A stretch of 64,000 nt of DNA from Paenibacillus ihbetae (GTDB lineage Bacteria; Bacillota; Bacilli; Paenibacillales; Paenibacillaceae), in assembly GCF_002741055.1 (NCBI RefSeq), contig NZ_CP016809.1, positions 4,690,501 through 4,754,500 on the forward strand, read 5' to 3'. A model generated the notes under the pieces. It was not told the origin of the DNA. It saw only the letters and a list, made by a program, of their open reading frames with translations, and searched no databases. Made by a program: the position numbers and the translations under genes. Positions within the stretch are counted from its first letter, which is position 1. Each line of letters opens with the position of its first letter. Positions 1-8,420 of this stretch are shown one piece after another.

Positions 1-2
1 AC

Positions 3-362
3 TATGAGCGCACGGGCGATAACGAGTACGCCACAGCCGAAGGCCTTGAGAGCACGGGGGGGTTGATTACGAGCGCAGCCCTGATTCTCGCAGTGGTCGT
101 GGGCGCATTTATTTTTACGGACAATGAAGTGATGAAGGCGATCGGGCTGGGGCTGACGGTAGCGGTGCTCCTGGACGCGACCATCATTCGGGTGCTGCTC
201 GTACCGGCGTTTATGAAGCTGCTCGGAAAGGCCAACTGGTGGAGTCCGCGATGGCTGCTGCCGAGGAGGATGGCAGCGACGACTGCAGCAGTGACGACTG
301 ACGCGGTGACGACTGGGGAGAACCAGCCGGAGCATGCACAGAAACAGAAACCAGCTCCATAA
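3..362 (+). CDS. MMPL/RND-family transporter, C-terminal fragment
   Basis: This is the end of a gene that starts before the window, read in frame from base 3 to the TAA at 360-362. The visible part holds two hydrophobic helices (about residues 21-38 and 44-62) and the ending LLVPAFMKLLGKANWW, which is typical of the last transmembrane helices of MMPL-family lipid or drug exporters. After it comes a hydrophilic, Thr/Ala-rich tail of about 40 residues. MMPL proteins export lipids or hydrophobic compounds across the cytoplasmic membrane using the proton gradient. The substrate cannot be told from this fragment. The family call rests only on the C-terminal signature, so confidence is moderate. 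Confidence 0.75.
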   Translation, partial: YERTGDNEYATAEGLESTGGLITSAALILAVVVGAFIFTDNEVMKAIGLGLTVAVLLDATIIRVLLVPAFMKLLGKANWWSPRWLLPRRMAATTAAVTTDAVTTGENQPEHAQKQKPAP

Positions 363-398
363 CGATGCCGGTACATGCAGAGACCTTCTATACAGATA

Positions 399-407
399 TG
401 CTATAAT
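399..407 (+). promoter_or_regulatory. extended -10 promoter element before yfkAB
   Basis: TGCTATAAT is a perfect extended -10 box (TGN-TATAAT) about 94 bases before the yfkAB start. There is no good -35 box at the usual distance, which fits an extended -10 promoter. Only the sequence match supports it. Confidence 0.35.
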
Positions 408-500
408 CATATAATGAACCATGAACTGTCAGCCGTCCGGGTACATAAAGACGTTGTATCTGATTGAACCGGTAATTCAAAGAAATAAGGTGAGTAAACC

Positions 501-1640
501 ATGAGTAATACAGCACAGCCAACATCACCGGCCCTAAGGCCGATTTCGCCGAGCTATGATCCTTGGGATCCCATCACTTCCTTGCGCCAGCATGGCAAGC
601 ATGTCCTGACCAGCGTGGAAATGACCGTAACCCATCTATGCAATATGCGCTGCGAGCACTGTGCCGTGGGGGATATGCTGGTGATGAAGGAAGCGCCGAT
701 GCTGCCGCTCGATATGATGTTAAAGCGGCTGGATGAGGTGGAGCATCTGCAGACGATCAGCCTGACTGGCGGCGAACCAGCTTTTCTTGGCAAAACGGTG
801 GACGAAGTGATCGTGCCGCTGCTTAAATATGCCAGGGAACGGGGGATCCGGACGCAGATCAACTCCAATTTGACGCTGGATATCAGCAGATACGAGAAAA
901 TGCTGCCCTATTTGGACGTCATGCATATTTCCTTTAACTACTTAAGCGGAGACGATTTCTACGAGGTCGGTTTTGCGAACAGCGCTCGGCCGGTCTCCAA
1001 AGAAACGGCGTATCGGATGTACGATGCGATGCTGCTGAATGCGGAGAAGCTGAGTGCAGCGGGCATGTACATTTCCGCGGAATCGATGATTAACTATCGA
1101 ACCCACAAGAAGCTGGGCGGAATTCATAAGCTGATCAAGGAGATGGGCTGCAAGCGGCATGAGGTGCATCCGATGTATGCTTCGAATTTTGCTTCCTCGC
1201 TGCCGGTCTTGTCGCTGGCCGATACGAAGGCAGCGATTCACGGCTTGCTGGACGCGCGTGATCCCGACATTTGGATGCTGTTCGGAACGCTGCCGTTCTT
1301 TGCCTGCAGCTCGGATGAGGATGACCAGGCACTGCTGCGCCGTCTCCGCACGGAGCGCAATGTTACGGTTCGGAACGATCCGGACGGACGTAACCGGGTA
1401 AACGTGAATTTATTCTCAGGTGACGTATACGTGACCGATTTTGCTGATATTCCGGCTTTTGGTAATATTAAAGGACAGAGGCTTGATGACATCTTTGAAG
1501 CATGGTCGACGGGACACCCGCTCAATCAGACCGTTAACTGCCATTGCGACGCGGTAAGCTGCTGCGGGCCGAACCTGCTGGTGGCGGATATGTATTACCG
1601 GGGTGTCGACTTCAAGTCCAGAAAAGCAAAGACTAACTAG
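501..1640 (+). CDS. yfkAB: radical SAM/CxCxxxxC motif protein YfkAB
   Basis: A 379-residue radical SAM enzyme. The 4Fe-4S motif CNMRCEHC (Cys47, 51, 54) follows a short N-terminal stretch, and a GGEP-like SAM-binding motif lies near residue 90. The C-terminal CHCDAVSC fits the CxCxxxxC pattern that defines the YfkAB family and probably binds a second iron-sulfur cluster. The length fits the fused YfkA/YfkB form. The substrate of this family is not known. An AAGG-type ribosome site lies just before the ATG. It stands alone, with an extended -10 promoter upstream, and is followed after 24 bases by the CBS-domain membrane protein in the same direction. Family call firm, function unknown. Confidence 0.9.
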   Translation: MSNTAQPTSPALRPISPSYDPWDPITSLRQHGKHVLTSVEMTVTHLCNMRCEHCAVGDMLVMKEAPMLPLDMMLKRLDEVEHLQTISLTGGEPAFLGKTVDEVIVPLLKYARERGIRTQINSNLTLDISRYEKMLPYLDVMHISFNYLSGDDFYEVGFANSARPVSKETAYRMYDAMLLNAEKLSAAGMYISAESMINYRTHKKLGGIHKLIKEMGCKRHEVHPMYASNFASSLPVLSLADTKAAIHGLLDARDPDIWMLFGTLPFFACSSDEDDQALLRRLRTERNVTVRNDPDGRNRVNVNLFSGDVYVTDFADIPAFGNIKGQRLDDIFEAWSTGHPLNQTVNCHCDAVSCCGPNLLVADMYYRGVDFKSRKAKTN

Positions 1641-1664
1641 AATCCGGAAAGAAGGCGTATCATC

Positions 1665-2987
1665 ATGACAGAGGGATTTGAGGTCGGGAAACTGATTTTG
1701 AATTTGCTCTTGGTATTACTGCTAGTACTGCTGAACGGCGTGTTCGTGGCTGCCGAGTTTTCATTGGTCAAAATGCGGCAGTCGCGGCTAACCCAGCTCG
1801 TAAGCGAAGGGAACAGGCTTGCCGGCTTTGCGCTGAAGGTCAATCAGAAGCTGGACGCCTATCTGTCGGCTACGCAGCTGGGGATCACGCTCACCTCGCT
1901 GGGTCTCGGATGGATCGGAGAGCCTGCGATATCGGAGCTGCTTGTCGCCCCGATCATGCACAGCATGGGGTTTACGGATGAACGAGTCATCACGACGATC
2001 TCGGTTGCGGTCGGCTTCTGCATCATCACGTTCCTGCATATTGTATTAGGGGAGCTTGCGCCGAAATCGCTGGCCATTCAGAAAACCGAAGGCACAGCGC
2101 TGATTCTGTCGGCGCCGCTGCTCTGGTTTTACCGGATCTTTTTGCCTGTGATCTGGGTGCTTAATGCATCGGCGAACCGCATTTTGAAGCTGGTCGGCAT
2201 CGAGCCTGCCAGCGAGGCGGAGGCCGCGCATTCGGAAGAAGAGATCCGCATCCTGATGAACGAGAGCGCGAAGAGCGGCGTTATCGACCAGAACGAGATG
2301 CAGCTGATGGACAACCTGTTCGATTTCGCCGATCTGAAGGCCCGTGAAATCATGCTGCCAAGAACCGACATGATCTGTCTGTTCACGAACTACACGCTCG
2401 AAGAGAATCTGCGGATTATAACCGAAACGAAGCATTCCCGCTATCCGGTCGCGACCGACAACAAGGACCGTATTATCGGATTCGTTCATATTACGGATCT
2501 TCTGCTGGCCGAGCCTGACAAGCAGCGGAATCTTGCGGCGTTGGTCAGACCGATTATGGATGTTTCCGAGTCGATGGAGATCAGCCAGGTCCTGCGCCAA
2601 ATGCAAGCCAGACACGAGCAGATGGCCCTTGTCGTGGATGAATACGGAGGAACCGCAGGGATTCTGACTGCCGAGAAGATTCTGGAGGAGATCGTCGGGG
2701 ACTTGTATGATGAGTTTGAAGACGAGCGCCCGGAAGTGGAAGTGCATGACCATTATATCTCCGTAGATGGACGCATGCTTATTGAGGACGTGAATGATTT
2801 GACGGGGCTCTCAATTGAAGAGCAGAACATCGATTCCATCGGCGGCTGGCTGTTCAACGCGCTGGAAGGCAATCCTGTCGTGGGGAGGAAGACAACGTTT
2901 GACGGCGTTGTGTTTGAAGTCGAGGAGTCTACCCGTCTGCGTGTAACCCGAGTCATTATTCATCAGAAGCCGGAGGTTAGTCTCTGA
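1665..2987 (+). CDS. CNNM/CBS-domain hemolysin family protein
   Basis: A 440-residue integral membrane protein of the HlyC/CorC (CNNM, DUF21) family. The first 200 or so residues form the DUF21 membrane domain with about four helices, starting with a long hydrophobic stretch after residue 8. A CBS pair follows (about 215-340, including PRTDMICL and VVDEYGGTAG), then a C-terminal CorC_HlyC domain (about 350-430). Relatives in bacilli act in magnesium efflux or divalent-cation balance, or are called hemolysin-like; which applies here is an inference. The start has the SD GAAAGAAGG. It lies between yfkAB and an AI-2E permease, all rightward. Confidence 0.88.
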   Translation: MTEGFEVGKLILNLLLVLLLVLLNGVFVAAEFSLVKMRQSRLTQLVSEGNRLAGFALKVNQKLDAYLSATQLGITLTSLGLGWIGEPAISELLVAPIMHSMGFTDERVITTISVAVGFCIITFLHIVLGELAPKSLAIQKTEGTALILSAPLLWFYRIFLPVIWVLNASANRILKLVGIEPASEAEAAHSEEEIRILMNESAKSGVIDQNEMQLMDNLFDFADLKAREIMLPRTDMICLFTNYTLEENLRIITETKHSRYPVATDNKDRIIGFVHITDLLLAEPDKQRNLAALVRPIMDVSESMEISQVLRQMQARHEQMALVVDEYGGTAGILTAEKILEEIVGDLYDEFEDERPEVEVHDHYISVDGRMLIEDVNDLTGLSIEEQNIDSIGGWLFNALEGNPVVGRKTTFDGVVFEVEESTRLRVTRVIIHQKPEVSL

Positions 2988-3023
2988 TAGCACGGCTAGA
3001 TTCTATGGATTAGGAAGTGGACT

Positions 3024-4055
3024 ATGTCGATTAAGCAGCTGATATTTATCGCGCTGGGGCTCTTGTTGTTGTACGGTATGTTTACGGTAGGAGCGCCGTT
3101 TTTGCTGGCGATCGTCATTGCGATCTCCCTGGAGCCGCTCAACCGGCTTCTGATCAAGCGGCTTCGCTTCAAGCGCCTGGCTGCGGTGACAGTGACGAGC
3201 ACGCTGTTTCTGCTGCTCCTGCTTGCGCTCGCCTATTTGATCGGGGTGCAGGTGTTCAGCCAGCTCGTTGAATATTGGAGCCGGGCACCGCAATATTTTG
3301 AAAGTGCGAACGAGTTTTTGCAGCATACGATTATACAAGCACAGGACGCGTTAAACGGCATTTCGCCAGGGCTTGCGGACAGCCTGACACAGTTTATGTC
3401 GAATATTTCATCTTATGTTCAGTCACTGGTCAACTCGGTATCTTCGGCCTTTTTGTCCTTCGCCAAATCTTTGCCGAACCTGTTTGTCACGTCTATCGTG
3501 TTCTTTGTCGCCGTGTATATGTTCGCCTACAGCCTGGACACGATGCGGGAAAAAGTACTGTCCCTGTTTGACGAGTCGTCCCAGTCCCAAGTGAATGAAG
3601 TGCTGCTCAGCTTGAAAAAATCCATTTTCGGATTTTTAAGGGCACAGCTTATCCTCAGCCTGTTCACCTATGTCATTACATTGCTCGGACTATTGGTGCT
3701 GGGGATCAATTACCCGCTCGCCATTGCGCTCCTGGTTACGATTGTCGATATCCTGCCGATTTTGGGCGTCGGCTCCGTCCTGGTGCCGTGGTCGATTTAC
3801 CAGCTTGTCGTGGGGGATATCTTCACGGGAGTCGGCCTCATCCTTCTGTTCATTCTGATTACGGTCATTCGCCGGGTACTGGAGCCGAAGGTGATCGGGG
3901 ATGCGGTGGGCATCGGCGCACTGCCTGCGCTGATCAGCATGTATGTCGGCTTTAAGCTGGTCGGCGTGATCGGGTTCTTTATCGGCCCGCTTGTTATTAT
4001 CATCTACGCCGCTATGCGCAAGGCCGGCTTGTTCCAAATTAAAATCAAGTTTTGA
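3024..4055 (+). CDS. AI-2E family (YtvI-like) membrane protein
   Basis: A 343-residue polytopic membrane protein with about seven or eight helices. It begins with two N-terminal helices, has a soluble middle section (about 75-150), and ends with helical pairs around the conserved motif DILPILGVGSVLVPW and a later RRVLEPKVIG motif. Both motifs mark the AI-2E transporter/PerM superfamily. It is a paralogue of the ytvI product at 31416-32534 but lies away from the ytvI neighbourhood, so the ytvI symbol is not given here. Some members act in sporulation, others in transport; the substrate is unknown. A strong terminator follows directly. Confidence 0.85.
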   Translation: MSIKQLIFIALGLLLLYGMFTVGAPFLLAIVIAISLEPLNRLLIKRLRFKRLAAVTVTSTLFLLLLLALAYLIGVQVFSQLVEYWSRAPQYFESANEFLQHTIIQAQDALNGISPGLADSLTQFMSNISSYVQSLVNSVSSAFLSFAKSLPNLFVTSIVFFVAVYMFAYSLDTMREKVLSLFDESSQSQVNEVLLSLKKSIFGFLRAQLILSLFTYVITLLGLLVLGINYPLAIALLVTIVDILPILGVGSVLVPWSIYQLVVGDIFTGVGLILLFILITVIRRVLEPKVIGDAVGIGALPALISMYVGFKLVGVIGFFIGPLVIIIYAAMRKAGLFQIKIKF

Positions 4056-4074
4056 CACAGCTGCACCAATAGAC

Positions 4075-4114
4075 AACCCTTTTCGCGGTTATTTTTCGCG
4101 GGAAGGGTTTTTTT
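4075..4114 (+). terminator. rho-independent terminator
   Basis: The inverted repeat AACCCTTTTCGCG / CGCGGGAAGGGTT is followed by seven T. It ends the AI-2E-family gene. Confidence 0.85.
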
Positions 4115-4209
4115 GTCATTTAGAAGTTCATTTTCTGGGCGATTGACATATGTTAATTACGAAGAGCCTTGAAGAAAGATCGCAACCGTGAATAGAAGGA
4201 GGTATCCCT

Positions 4210-4431
4210 TTGAAGGCAAATCCAGAGGAGCGTGTATATTCCGTATTCCATTCCCCGTTTGATCCCTGCCCCCCGAAACTGTACAGAACGTATGTCGTGC
4301 CGGTCAATCAATTTATTGTCTTTCAACCGCCGGGCCTGCCGCAGTTCAGTCCTGCCGAGGCGTTAAGGCATGGAACGCTGTGGCCCGCACTGTACAGTCC
4401 GTACACATCACGTAAATTTAAAGGAGAGTGA
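4210..4431 (+). CDS. cotJA: spore coat associated protein CotJA
   Basis: A 73-residue, proline-rich protein with the pattern of CotJA (PFDPCPPKLYRTYVVP near residues 16-32, then a Pro/Phe-rich stretch). CotJA is a small protein of the inner spore coat, made in the mother cell and needed with CotJC for coat assembly. The start is TTG, chosen because an excellent GAAGGAGG lies 6-8 bases upstream. It leads cotJA-cotJB-cotJC; cotJB starts 6 bases after its stop. Expression from a sigma-E promoter is known in B. subtilis. A CATATGTT at about 4148-4155 could be a weak sigma-E -10 here, but the -35 is not convincing. Confidence 0.9.
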   Translation: MKANPEERVYSVFHSPFDPCPPKLYRTYVVPVNQFIVFQPPGLPQFSPAEALRHGTLWPALYSPYTSRKFKGE

Positions 4432-4437
4432 AAGGCC

Positions 4438-4713
4438 GTGACTGATGGAAGACCTCAGGCCGGAGATCCGAAGTACTACGAATTGCTGGAACAGCTGCAG
4501 GCATTGGACTTTGTCCTTGTCGAGCTGAACTTGTTCCTAGACACCCATCCTGATGATCTTAAGAGCATTGAGCAGTTCAATAAGCTGACACAGGAGCGCA
4601 CCGTTCTCGCGAAGCATTTCCAGGAGCTGTACGGACCGCTTCAGAATTTTGGCCGTGCTTACTCCAGATATCCGTTCGAATGGGCTCAGGGGCCATGGCC
4701 TTGGCAGGTGTAG
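4438..4713 (+). CDS. cotJB: spore coat protein CotJB
   Basis: A 91-residue protein with the CotJB pattern: an acidic helical N-terminal half (QALDFVLVELNLFLDTHP) and an aromatic C-terminus ending in EWAQGPWPWQV. The GTG start follows an AAAGGAGAG site. CotJB is the middle gene of the cotJ operon and its own biochemical role is not established. A gap of 97 bases, unusually long for this operon, separates it from cotJC and holds a stem-loop. Confidence 0.92.
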   Translation: MTDGRPQAGDPKYYELLEQLQALDFVLVELNLFLDTHPDDLKSIEQFNKLTQERTVLAKHFQELYGPLQNFGRAYSRYPFEWAQGPWPWQV

Positions 4714-4728
4714 GAGGGTTATAACGAC

Positions 4729-4769
4729 GGGCTGCAGCCGGTGATACGACGATTAAGCGCATGCAGCCC
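4729..4769 (+). other. intercistronic stem-loop between cotJB and cotJC
   Basis: GGGCTGCA at 4729-4736 pairs perfectly with TGCAGCCC at 4762-4769 around a 25-base loop. There is no T run, so it is not a normal terminator. It could be an mRNA processing or stabilising element that changes the cotJC/cotJB ratio; that role is speculative. Confidence 0.35.
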
Positions 4770-4810
4770 TCAGAATCGAGAGGAGTAATGAAGGAGGCGT
4801 AAATGAGTCC

Positions 4811-5380
4811 ATGTGGGTATATGAGAAGAAGCTTCAATATCCAGTGCGGGTAAGTAAATGCGATCCAAGAATGGCGAAATTTCTGATCGAGCAGTACGGG
4901 GGAGCAGACGGGGAGCTGGCCGCGGCGCTCCGTTATCTCAATCAGCGTTACACGATTCCGGATAAGGTAATCGGTGTGCTCAATGATATCGGGACGGAGG
5001 AATTTGCCCATCTGGAGATGATTGCCACGATGGTGTTCAAGCTGACGAAGGACGCAACCGTGCAGGAGCTTGAGGCGGCGGGACTCGGCGCACACTATGC
5101 GAATCATGATAATGCGCTCTTCTATGAGAATGCGGCCGGGGTTCCCTGGACCGCGAGCTATATTCAGGCCAAGGGGGATCCGATCGCCGATTTATATGAG
5201 GATATTGCGGCAGAAGAGAAAGCACGCGCTACATATCAGTGGCTGATCGATATGACAGACGATGTGGATTTGCAGGACAGTCTCAAGTTTTTGCGTGAAC
5301 GCGAAATTATCCATTCGATCCGTTTCCGGGAAGCGGTGGAGATCATCAAAGAGGACCGGGCGACGAAGAAAATCTTCTAA
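4811..5380 (+). CDS. cotJC: spore coat protein CotJC, manganese catalase-like
   Basis: A 189-residue ferritin-like four-helix protein of the manganese catalase family, the same length as B. subtilis CotJC. Metal-ligand type motifs are visible (EEFAHLEM near 63-70, and a second acidic/His helix around AAEEKARATYQ and ERE.IHSIRF). In the coat it may remove peroxide, and it is a structural partner of CotJA. ATG at 4811 is in frame; another ATG at 4803 is out of frame. The SD AAGGAGG ends 13 bases before the start, a slightly long spacing. It closes the cotJ operon and is followed by a hairpin terminator. Confidence 0.93.
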   Translation: MWVYEKKLQYPVRVSKCDPRMAKFLIEQYGGADGELAAALRYLNQRYTIPDKVIGVLNDIGTEEFAHLEMIATMVFKLTKDATVQELEAAGLGAHYANHDNALFYENAAGVPWTASYIQAKGDPIADLYEDIAAEEKARATYQWLIDMTDDVDLQDSLKFLREREIIHSIRFREAVEIIKEDRATKKIF

Positions 5381-5416
5381 CCCCATAAGGGAGCATGCAA
5401 GATCCCAGCAGGAGGA

Positions 5417-5463
5417 AAAAGACAGGCCGGAGGGCAAGGATGCTCTCGTGCAGCCTGTCTTTG
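5417..5463. terminator. bidirectional terminator between convergent genes
   Basis: AAAGACAGGC and GCCTGTCTTT are perfectly complementary and flank a 25-base loop, with A-rich and T-rich flanks. It lies between cotJC and the leftward histidine kinase and can serve both. Confidence 0.7.
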
Positions 5464-5533
5464 TCATGGGTATCGCTTGCATATCCCTAAGACGATGCCA
5501 ACGGTCGGGAAGCCCTCCCGCATCACCCTTGCA

Positions 5534-6898
5534 TCAATCCGGCCGGCGGACCGGGTGGAGGTAGGGCAAGCTGACTTTGAATGTCGTCCCGTGTCCGATC
5601 CGGCTCTCCACCTCGATCGCCCCTCCATGGGAAACAACCAGCTCCTTGGCGATGGCTAGCCCCAGCCCCATGCCGCCTTGATGACGGGCACGCGCTTGGT
5701 CGGTACGGTAAAAGCGGTTAAAGAGATGGGGAAGATGCTGCTCGTCGATCCCCGGGCCCGAATCCCGGATATCGATACGAAGCCGCTTCGAGTCGGCATC
5801 TTCATGAAGCGAAACGGAGATGTCCCCGCCTTCCGGCGTGTACCGGACCGCGTTGATCAGAAGATTCAGAAATACTTGCGTGATCCGGTTTGGATCGACC
5901 GGAACCGTCGTATGGGCCGTTGTGCTCGTGAACCGTACGATCAAAGCTTTGTCCTCGGTTTCGGGCGAGATCCGATCGATAAGCCGCTGCAGCAGCTTGG
6001 TCATATCGCAAGACTTCACGTCCAACTGGAGCTTGCCTGCCTCTGCAAGGGACAGCTGATGCAGATCACCTACCAGCCGGGTCAGGCGAATCAGCTCGTC
6101 CTGAACCGGAAGCAGGTCCGTAGGCTCGATCGGTTGTCCGGATTGCTGCAGAAGATCAAGCTTGCCGCGGACGATGGTCAGCGGGGTGCGAAGCTCGTGG
6201 GCGACATCCGCAGCCAGATTGCGGCGGACAATTTCGGCTTGCTTCAGCTTGGCAGACATGCCGTTAAAGGCCAGCACCACCTTTCCGTATTCATCCTTCG
6301 AGACGACCGGAGCCTGGATGCCGTATTCGCCCTTCCCCAGGCGGTCAATGAACGGGATCAGCGCTCGAAGCGGCGCCGTCAGCCTTCCGGATATCCAATA
6401 GGCCGCCCCGAGCGACAGCAGCACGAACAAGAGCGCGCCGCCCCCCAGCAAAATCGCGATGGAGGTCGGCGTTCCAATCCGCAGCTTGGTCAGATTGGCT
6501 ATATCCGTATCATAGTAATAGAGCTGCCCGATGAGCTTCCCGTCGGCCGTAAGCTCCCGCATTACGCCCAGGTTCCGGATCAGTTTGGGCGGAGCTGTCC
6601 CTTGGTGCAGCAATAAGGCTTGGTCCGGGGATACGAGCAGAATGCTTTCCTCGTGATCGGTGTTCCGCCCGGGCTCCTGCAAGCTTACCTCGGCCTCTGC
6701 GCCTTCGAAGCTCCTCCCGTTCTCTGTATAGTAGCGTGTCAGACTCTCCGATATTTCCGAGAGCTCCTCCTTGCGGGAAGTATGCAGCATCACGTCCATA
6801 GAGTCGCGGATCACGATGTAGGTCAGCAGAACGAAAACCGCACTCATCCCTACGATGAACGATGCGATCACGAGGAAAATTTTACGTCCCGCACTCAT
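5534..6898 (-). CDS. two-component sensor histidine kinase
   Basis: A 454-residue membrane kinase. One helix covers about residues 7-30, an extracellular sensor of about 110 residues follows, and a second helix lies at 144-168. Then come a HAMP domain (about 170-222), a HisKA domain with the phosphorylated His234 in DVAHELRTPL, and a C-terminal ATPase domain with the N box (NLLINAVRYTPEGG) and GLGLAIAKELV. It resembles BaeS-type kinases. The stimulus cannot be read from the sequence. Its ATG overlaps the stop of the upstream response regulator by four bases, so the two are translationally coupled and surely form a pair. Confidence 0.92.
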   Translation of the reverse strand: MSAGRKIFLVIASFIVGMSAVFVLLTYIVIRDSMDVMLHTSRKEELSEISESLTRYYTENGRSFEGAEAEVSLQEPGRNTDHEESILLVSPDQALLLHQGTAPPKLIRNLGVMRELTADGKLIGQLYYYDTDIANLTKLRIGTPTSIAILLGGGALLFVLLSLGAAYWISGRLTAPLRALIPFIDRLGKGEYGIQAPVVSKDEYGKVVLAFNGMSAKLKQAEIVRRNLAADVAHELRTPLTIVRGKLDLLQQSGQPIEPTDLLPVQDELIRLTRLVGDLHQLSLAEAGKLQLDVKSCDMTKLLQRLIDRISPETEDKALIVRFTSTTAHTTVPVDPNRITQVFLNLLINAVRYTPEGGDISVSLHEDADSKRLRIDIRDSGPGIDEQHLPHLFNRFYRTDQARARHQGGMGLGLAIAKELVVSHGGAIEVESRIGHGTTFKVSLPYLHPVRRPD

Positions 6899-7581
6899 GG
6901 CTGCTCAAACCGATAACCGAATCCGTATACGGTTTTGATATAGACGGGGGCGGCCGGGTCATCCTCGATTTTTTTACGAATCCGGCTGATGTGGGCATCC
7001 GCGGTTCGCTCGTCATTGTAGATGTCATCCTCGCCTGCCGCTTGCAGCAGCTGCAGCCTGCTGTATACGACCTCCGGCCTTGCAGCGAGCGTGAGCAATA
7101 TTTTGAACTCGGTCGGCGTCAATTGCAGCTCCCGGCCGCCCTTCCACACGCGGCATGAGGATTCCGAGATCGTGAGCTCTCCCCGTATCATCTTGTCTTC
7201 ATGCACCATGTCCTGCTGATCCATCCGTCGCAGCACCGATCGGATTCTGGCTGCAAGCTCCCGCAAAGAAAACGGCTTTGTCACATAATCGTCGGCGCCG
7301 ACCTCCAGCCCGATCAATTTATCCGTTTCCTCGATCCGGGCGGTCACCATAATGATGCCGACCCGGCTCGTTTTTCGCAGCTCCCGGCATACCTCGATTC
7401 CGCTCATTTCCGGCAGCATCCAGTCCAGAATGACCAGGGACGGCTTAAACTGCTTGGCTTTGTCCAGCCCTTCTTTCCCCGAGGCCGCCGTTATAATCCG
7501 AAATCCCTCCTGACGGAGGAAGGGCTCCATAAACTCGATAACCTTACGTTCGTCATCCACGAGCAGCAGCGTATGCGCCAT
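6895..7581 (-). CDS. OmpR/PhoB-family response regulator
   Basis: A 228-residue regulator with a receiver domain (acid pocket DDE at 9-11, phosphorylated Asp53 in ILDWMLP, Lys in VTKPFS) and a winged-helix DNA-binding domain (ELQLTPTEFKILL ... TVYGFGYRFE). The start at 7581 is preferred over an in-frame start ten codons upstream, because AGGAGGGGG lies just before it. It is the partner of the kinase downstream, with a four-base overlap. The targets are unknown; the divergent membrane-protein gene at 7763 is one candidate by position. Confidence 0.92.
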   Translation of the reverse strand: MAHTLLLVDDERKVIEFMEPFLRQEGFRIITAASGKEGLDKAKQFKPSLVILDWMLPEMSGIEVCRELRKTSRVGIIMVTARIEETDKLIGLEVGADDYVTKPFSLRELAARIRSVLRRMDQQDMVHEDKMIRGELTISESSCRVWKGGRELQLTPTEFKILLTLAARPEVVYSRLQLLQAAGEDDIYNDERTADAHISRIRKKIEDDPAAPVYIKTVYGFGYRFEQP

Positions 7582-7762
7582 TGCGTAATTCCCCCTCCTA
7601 TGTTGGGCCAAGCAGGTGCATGACCTCGATTTCCCCCCATTATATACGGTTTCCAGCCGTCATTGGAAAATTTCACGCAACCCGCAACGGATCGTCACAG
7701 ATTCACAACATGACGGTGATAGGATGGTGGCATGAAGCACTGATGATCGAGAAAGGAACAGG

Positions 7763-8170
7763 ATGATGAAGGAAAAAGGGATTTCAAAAGGAAGGGTGTC
7801 CTTCTTTAGAGGGGCGTTCCTCGGATTGGCCTGGGTGCTTGCGGCCTGTATCGTGGTTCAAACCCTGATTGCGGGGATGGCGCTGTTTCGCGACGGATCG
7901 ATGTGGAGAAGCCATGTCATGTTTGTTCATATCTTTGAGATCGTACCGCTGCTGATGCTGGTTGCCGCATTCGCGGGGAGCATGGCGGCCCGTTACAAAT
8001 GGAGCTCGCTGGCGCTGCTATTGCTCGTTTTCGCACAGTATGTCACGGCCAATGTTCCGACAGCAGGCGCATTGCACCCTGTCTTGGCGATCTCCATGTT
8101 CTGGCTGGCGGTGGAGACAGCTCGCGCAGCCGGTCGAGGCCTCCGGAGGGGGAAGGAGACCGGGGCATGA
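7763..8170 (+). CDS. four-helix membrane protein, possibly DUF6220-type
   Basis: A 135-residue protein with four hydrophobic segments (about 17-40, 52-72, 78-95, 100-115) and a basic C-terminus. It resembles small DUF6220-like membrane proteins; that link is a weak recollection and not shown by a motif. The function is unknown. It starts with two ATG codons (7763 and 7766) after GAAAGGAACAGG. It is divergent from the two-component system and overlaps the next small gene by four bases, so these two are probably expressed together. Confidence 0.6.
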   Translation: MMKEKGISKGRVSFFRGAFLGLAWVLAACIVVQTLIAGMALFRDGSMWRSHVMFVHIFEIVPLLMLVAAFAGSMAARYKWSSLALLLLVFAQYVTANVPTAGALHPVLAISMFWLAVETARAAGRGLRRGKETGA

Positions 8171-8376
8171 GAAGCTTTCGGCTTCTGGTTACGGCCCTGG
8201 CTTGCGGGTTTGCAGGAGGCGCTGTATTGAAGCATCTGATTGCGATTGCAGGCCGCCTGCTCTGCGAAGGCGATATGCCCCTGCCTCGAGGGCTGGACTT
8301 TCTGCCGGTGATTTCGTCGATTCTGTGCGCAGTCACCGTCATGGTCTGGCAGCCAAGGCAGGAAGAAATGAAGTAA
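8167..8376 (+). CDS. small hydrophobic protein, translationally coupled
   Basis: A 69-residue protein with an N-terminal helix (about 4-26) and a second hydrophobic stretch (about 44-61). Its ATG overlaps the stop of the previous gene in an ATGA, the usual sign of coupling, and this sets the start. No family is recognised. Its 3' end runs into a pentanucleotide repeat that contains the stop codon. The gene is supported mainly by position and the coupling. Confidence 0.5.
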   Translation: MRSFRLLVTALACGFAGGAVLKHLIAIAGRLLCEGDMPLPRGLDFLPVISSILCAVTVMVWQPRQEEMK

Positions 8377-8395
8377 AGTAAAGTGAAGTGAATTG
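8371..8395 (+). repeat. imperfect AAGTR pentanucleotide repeat
   Basis: Five 5-base units follow each other (AAGTA twice, AAGTG twice, then AATTG). The run includes the stop codon of the 8167 gene. Slippage here would shift the frame at the very C-terminus. Confidence 0.6.
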
Positions 8396-8420
8396 ATTTG
8401 AATCCGCGAACCAAGGGATG

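Noticed and set aside
4803..4811. An alternative ATG for cotJC at 4803.
   Set aside because: It is out of frame with the CotJC reading frame.
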